Positions 61,638-64,000 of a DNA stretch of 64,000 nt are shown here, in pieces. This DNA is from Glutamicibacter sp. B1. Its GTDB lineage: Bacteria > Actinomycetota > Actinomycetes > Actinomycetales > Micrococcaceae. The position numbers and the translations under genes are program-made. The first letter of the stretch is position 1. The number at the start of each line of letters is the position of its first letter. Location of the stretch: assembly GCF_039602135.1 (NCBI RefSeq), contig NZ_CP125942.1, forward strand, positions 2,790,001 to 2,854,000. Direction: 5' to 3'. The notes under the pieces were generated by a model. It was not told the DNA's origin. It worked only from the letters and a program-made list of their open reading frames with translations, and did not search any database.

Positions 61638-61910
61638 TTCTGAGTCGTCTTCAGTGCACTCAGTAGAGCGAGAATATGTCACTACCCGGCGGTAGCGGGG
61701 CAAAAATTGGCTTATTACGTAGTTTGTTGACCTACACGCCAAAGTTTCATCTGGCATTTACCTTGCCCAAGTTCAAAGGAAAATGGCGACCACTAATAGA
61801 TGAATTGTTTCGTAGCAGACGGTGGCCGAGGTCTTCCTGTCGGATACCTTTCACGACAAATGTATGATTGGCCTGATTGCTGTTGTGGTTCTCAAGGAGA
61901 AAATAGTTCT

Positions 61911-62372
61911 ATGCCATCTTGGAGTTCCCTCTTCTCCGGTATAAAGAATCGAGTGGCTTCAAAATCGTCCCCGGAAGCAACAGTCTATGTGGTGTGGGGT
62001 GAGCAAAGCAGCCCGTATCCGGATCTGGAACACTTCGAGCCGATCATTGGAATCGTAGTAACTGAACAAGAATGCATTGCCCTCGAAGAAAAGTACCCCC
62101 ACGTAAACGTCAGTTGGGAAGAACGCAAAGTATCAGACGCCCAGAAGGGCGTCATCACCACAGCACTGCCCCTGTATCTGACGCATACCACTTTGGAGCA
62201 ATACGACGTAGATAACGAAGGGAATCTGCTTTTCGGGATCATGGATTTTCCGCGGCCTTCGGGGCTGTATTTCACTCGTGAAGCCGCCGAGCACGAGGCA
62301 CCCGACGAGTATCTACATCTTGTGCGCATCGGTGAGATAGATCTTCATGGCGTCGGCGAGCTTTTAGACTAG
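61911..62372 (+). CDS. Hypothetical cytosolic protein
   Basis: This 153-residue protein starts MPSWSSLFSGIKNR. It has a mixed alpha/beta pattern (ATVYVVWGEQSSPYPDLEHFEPIIGIVVTEQECIALEEKYPHV) and no membrane segment. AAGGAG lies 11 bp before the ATG at 61911; the longer upstream frame lacks such a site. I do not recognise a family. It is divergent from the decarboxylase gene and converges on the Lrp gene. Confidence 0.65.
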   Translation: MPSWSSLFSGIKNRVASKSSPEATVYVVWGEQSSPYPDLEHFEPIIGIVVTEQECIALEEKYPHVNVSWEERKVSDAQKGVITTALPLYLTHTTLEQYDVDNEGNLLFGIMDFPRPSGLYFTREAAEHEAPDEYLHLVRIGEIDLHGVGELLD

Positions 62373-62427
62373 GTCTCCCCACCGGCTTGGAAACCGGTCA
62401 TCGAGCCCTCGTTGATCAACGGCATGC

Positions 62428-63393
62428 TTAGTTGTGGGGTAATTCTTCGACCATGCGTCCACCACGTTTGCGCGCTCCGAGCACCATTGACGTGCGTAGC
62501 TGGACCATCTCGCCCCAGTTGGTGGCTGCAATGAATTCGTAGAGATCGCGTTGGCTTTCTACTGTGACATCCACCAGGAGCTGTGCGTCTCCAGCCACCG
62601 CGGCAACATAGCGGACCTGAGGCAGGGTCTTGAGCATATTTCCTAGCGCATCCACACTTGCCGGTGAGACTTGAATCCATAACAAGGCTTCAACCCGGTA
62701 TCCCATCAAGGCCGGGTCAACAAGGGTGCGGATGCTGATGTGTTCTCCGCGAAGCAAACTATCCAACCTGCGTGAGACCGAGGTTTCGCTCATCCGCACT
62801 TGCCGCGAAATACTGTCAATACTCGCCCGTCCATTAGTGCGCAGCACGTCCACAATCAAACGGTCACTGGGCGACATGGCTTCTGTCGGATTCCACGATG
62901 TAAGTTCACTGCCGGCGCTGGGTCTTAGCGCTGCTTCTTGCGCTTCGCTCAGTTCTCCGGCCCGCCAGGCGCGGATGGTTTTGAAGTATTTCAGTATCGG
63001 ATAGATCTGGATGCTGCTGAGCCCCGGTGTCGCTGGCAGCTGCAGGGTCAGAATATCTTCTAGACCACCGTCGTAGTGAAGTTCGCTGACAACATCACTT
63101 TCACCAGTGACCATATAGGTGAAGGAAGTGTCGGCACGTTGGGATATGGCTTCACTGGCGACCGGAATGGTGCCAGGCGCACATTTGAGCGAAGCGATCA
63201 CTGCCGCTTTCCGGTGGGCGATGGCAGCCACCTTGATTTTCCCCTCGTCTAGGAGTGCAGAGCCATAGCGGGCCACGGTTCTTTCTGGTTCGCCGATGAC
63301 CTTGGCAATCTTTCGCCATGTTGCTCTGCCATCTGCTTGTAAGGCAATGACGATTCGTTGTTCAACCTCGCTCAGCACTTCATTCTCAGCCAT
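62428..63393 (-). CDS. Double-module Lrp/AsnC-family regulator
   Basis: This 321-residue protein consists of two tandem Lrp modules. HTH 1 is near 5-50 (LSEVEQRIVIALQADGRATWRKIAKVIGEPERTVARYGSALL) and HTH 2 near 155-200 (LIVDVLRTNGRASIDSISRQVRMSETSVSRRLDSLLRGE); each is followed by a RAM-like domain (for example VRYVAAVAGDAQLLVDVTVESQ). Single-module members are about 150 residues. The start at 63393 (MAENEVLSEVEQ) gives the usual first helix. It is divergent from the DUF5058 gene at 63636 and may regulate it. Confidence 0.87.
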   Translation of the reverse strand: MAENEVLSEVEQRIVIALQADGRATWRKIAKVIGEPERTVARYGSALLDEGKIKVAAIAHRKAAVIASLKCAPGTIPVASEAISQRADTSFTYMVTGESDVVSELHYDGGLEDILTLQLPATPGLSSIQIYPILKYFKTIRAWRAGELSEAQEAALRPSAGSELTSWNPTEAMSPSDRLIVDVLRTNGRASIDSISRQVRMSETSVSRRLDSLLRGEHISIRTLVDPALMGYRVEALLWIQVSPASVDALGNMLKTLPQVRYVAAVAGDAQLLVDVTVESQRDLYEFIAATNWGEMVQLRTSMVLGARKRGGRMVEELPHN

Positions 63394-63635
63394 AGGTTCC
63401 ACTCTCAGGCCAAATTCTGTATTAGGCAAGGAATATCTCGTCAATGAACTCTATTATTTCGCGTTATCCCTTGCGCTTTTCCCCGTTTTAGAAGCAATAG
63501 ATCGATAGATTTGGGGATTTTCGACAAAAATCTGGCTAAATCTGCCAGATCTTGTTTGCCGCCTGAGAATGGCGGATCGTTGACTTCCATAGAGACGCGC
63601 ATCACATTAAGCGGTGCCCGAGACAAGGAGTTCAC

Positions 63636-64000
63636 ATGACCACGCAAAGAATCTTGGCAGCAGGTGATCCAGCTTCAACGGACATCTGGGCATTAGCTAA
63701 TTCGCCCGTCCTCTGGTTCTGTGCGTTGGGAGTCTTTGCGGTCATTTTCGTCCAATGCATTCTCTACTCGCGGGCCGTCAAGAAAGCCGCACCGCACGTG
63801 GACATGCCACTGGCAGAAGTCAAAGAATCTTTCCGCGCCGGCGCCGTCGCCTCAATCGGCCCCTCCCTCGCCGTGGTACTTGTGGCCATCGCGTTGCTGG
63901 CACTCTTCGGCACTCCAGCAGTTCTAGTCCGTATCGGATTGATCGGATCGGCCGCTGCTGAGACCGGTTCGGCCAGTATTTCTGCAAGCACCATGGGTGC
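63636..64000 (+). CDS. DUF5058-family membrane protein (N-terminal part; cut by window end)
   Basis: The visible 121 residues start MTTQRILAAGDPASTDIWAL. They contain two membrane helices (VLWFCALGVFAVIFVQCILY and GPSLAVVLVAIALLALFG), then TPAVLVRIGLIGSAAAETGSAS, the stretch I know from DUF5058 proteins. These resemble membrane transporters of unknown cargo. AAGGAG lies 6 bp before the ATG. The gene continues past the window edge. Confidence 0.78.
   Translation, partial: MTTQRILAAGDPASTDIWALANSPVLWFCALGVFAVIFVQCILYSRAVKKAAPHVDMPLAEVKESFRAGAVASIGPSLAVVLVAIALLALFGTPAVLVRIGLIGSAAAETGSASISASTMG

Overview
The window reads as the chromosome of a moderate-GC actinobacterium, most likely an Arthrobacter/Glutamicibacter-like member of the Micrococcaceae. 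This is inferred from a sortase-type surface protein, a DtxR/IdeR-type iron box, the PutA/PutP layout and HTTM/DUF5819 genes. No rRNA, complete tRNA or CRISPR array is visible. Most genes are ordinary chromosomal ones separated by clear hairpin terminators.

Layout. 0-10 kb: small stress-like and membrane proteins, a TetR regulator, a glutaryl-CoA-type acyl-CoA dehydrogenase, an HrpB helicase coupled to an alpha/beta hydrolase, a 45-codon acidic micro-protein, a Gpr/YghZ-type aldo-keto reductase and an aldehyde dehydrogenase. 10-19 kb: a cell-envelope block with an HTTM membrane protein and a DUF5819 protein (overlapping genes), a 1698-residue LADTG-anchored surface protein built around two very long tetrapeptide-repeat stalks, an orphan response regulator with a degenerate receiver, and a triple-SH3 protein. 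19-31 kb: ferritin with an upstream iron box, Tex, a small lipoprotein, an Hsp15-like S4 protein, an S9 peptidase, a TRIC channel, a TetR-controlled pair of MFS transporters with a shared palindromic operator, a cold-shock protein and a flavin monooxygenase. 31-44 kb: an MFS transporter divergent from an Lrp regulator, a LysR regulator, a HIBCH-like hydrolase, a membrane-anchored FMN glutamate-synthase-like protein, a CydDC-like ABC exporter pair, a tandem hot-dog thioesterase coupled to trpF, and a second thioesterase.

44-50.4 kb is a proline-use module: putA, a divergent LysR regulator and putP, with inverted repeats between putA and the regulator. Immediately after it, in the tail of the putP terminator, sits a 3,628-bp compound element (50405-54032) flanked by an exact 8-bp duplication. 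It holds a 165-bp left fragment of an ISL3-type IS, a divergent AraC-type regulator/ABM-monooxygenase pair, the 3' end of a tRNA-Thr with a hairpin behind it, and a full-length but frameshifted copy of the IS.

54-64 kb: an SRPBCC-epimerase fusion, an ATP-grasp ligase overlapping a NylB-like serine hydrolase, a convergent very long Orn/Lys/Arg-type decarboxylase, an unknown small protein, a double-module Lrp regulator and the start of a DUF5058 transporter-like gene. The ligase/hydrolase/decarboxylase set and the compound element are the least explained parts of the window.
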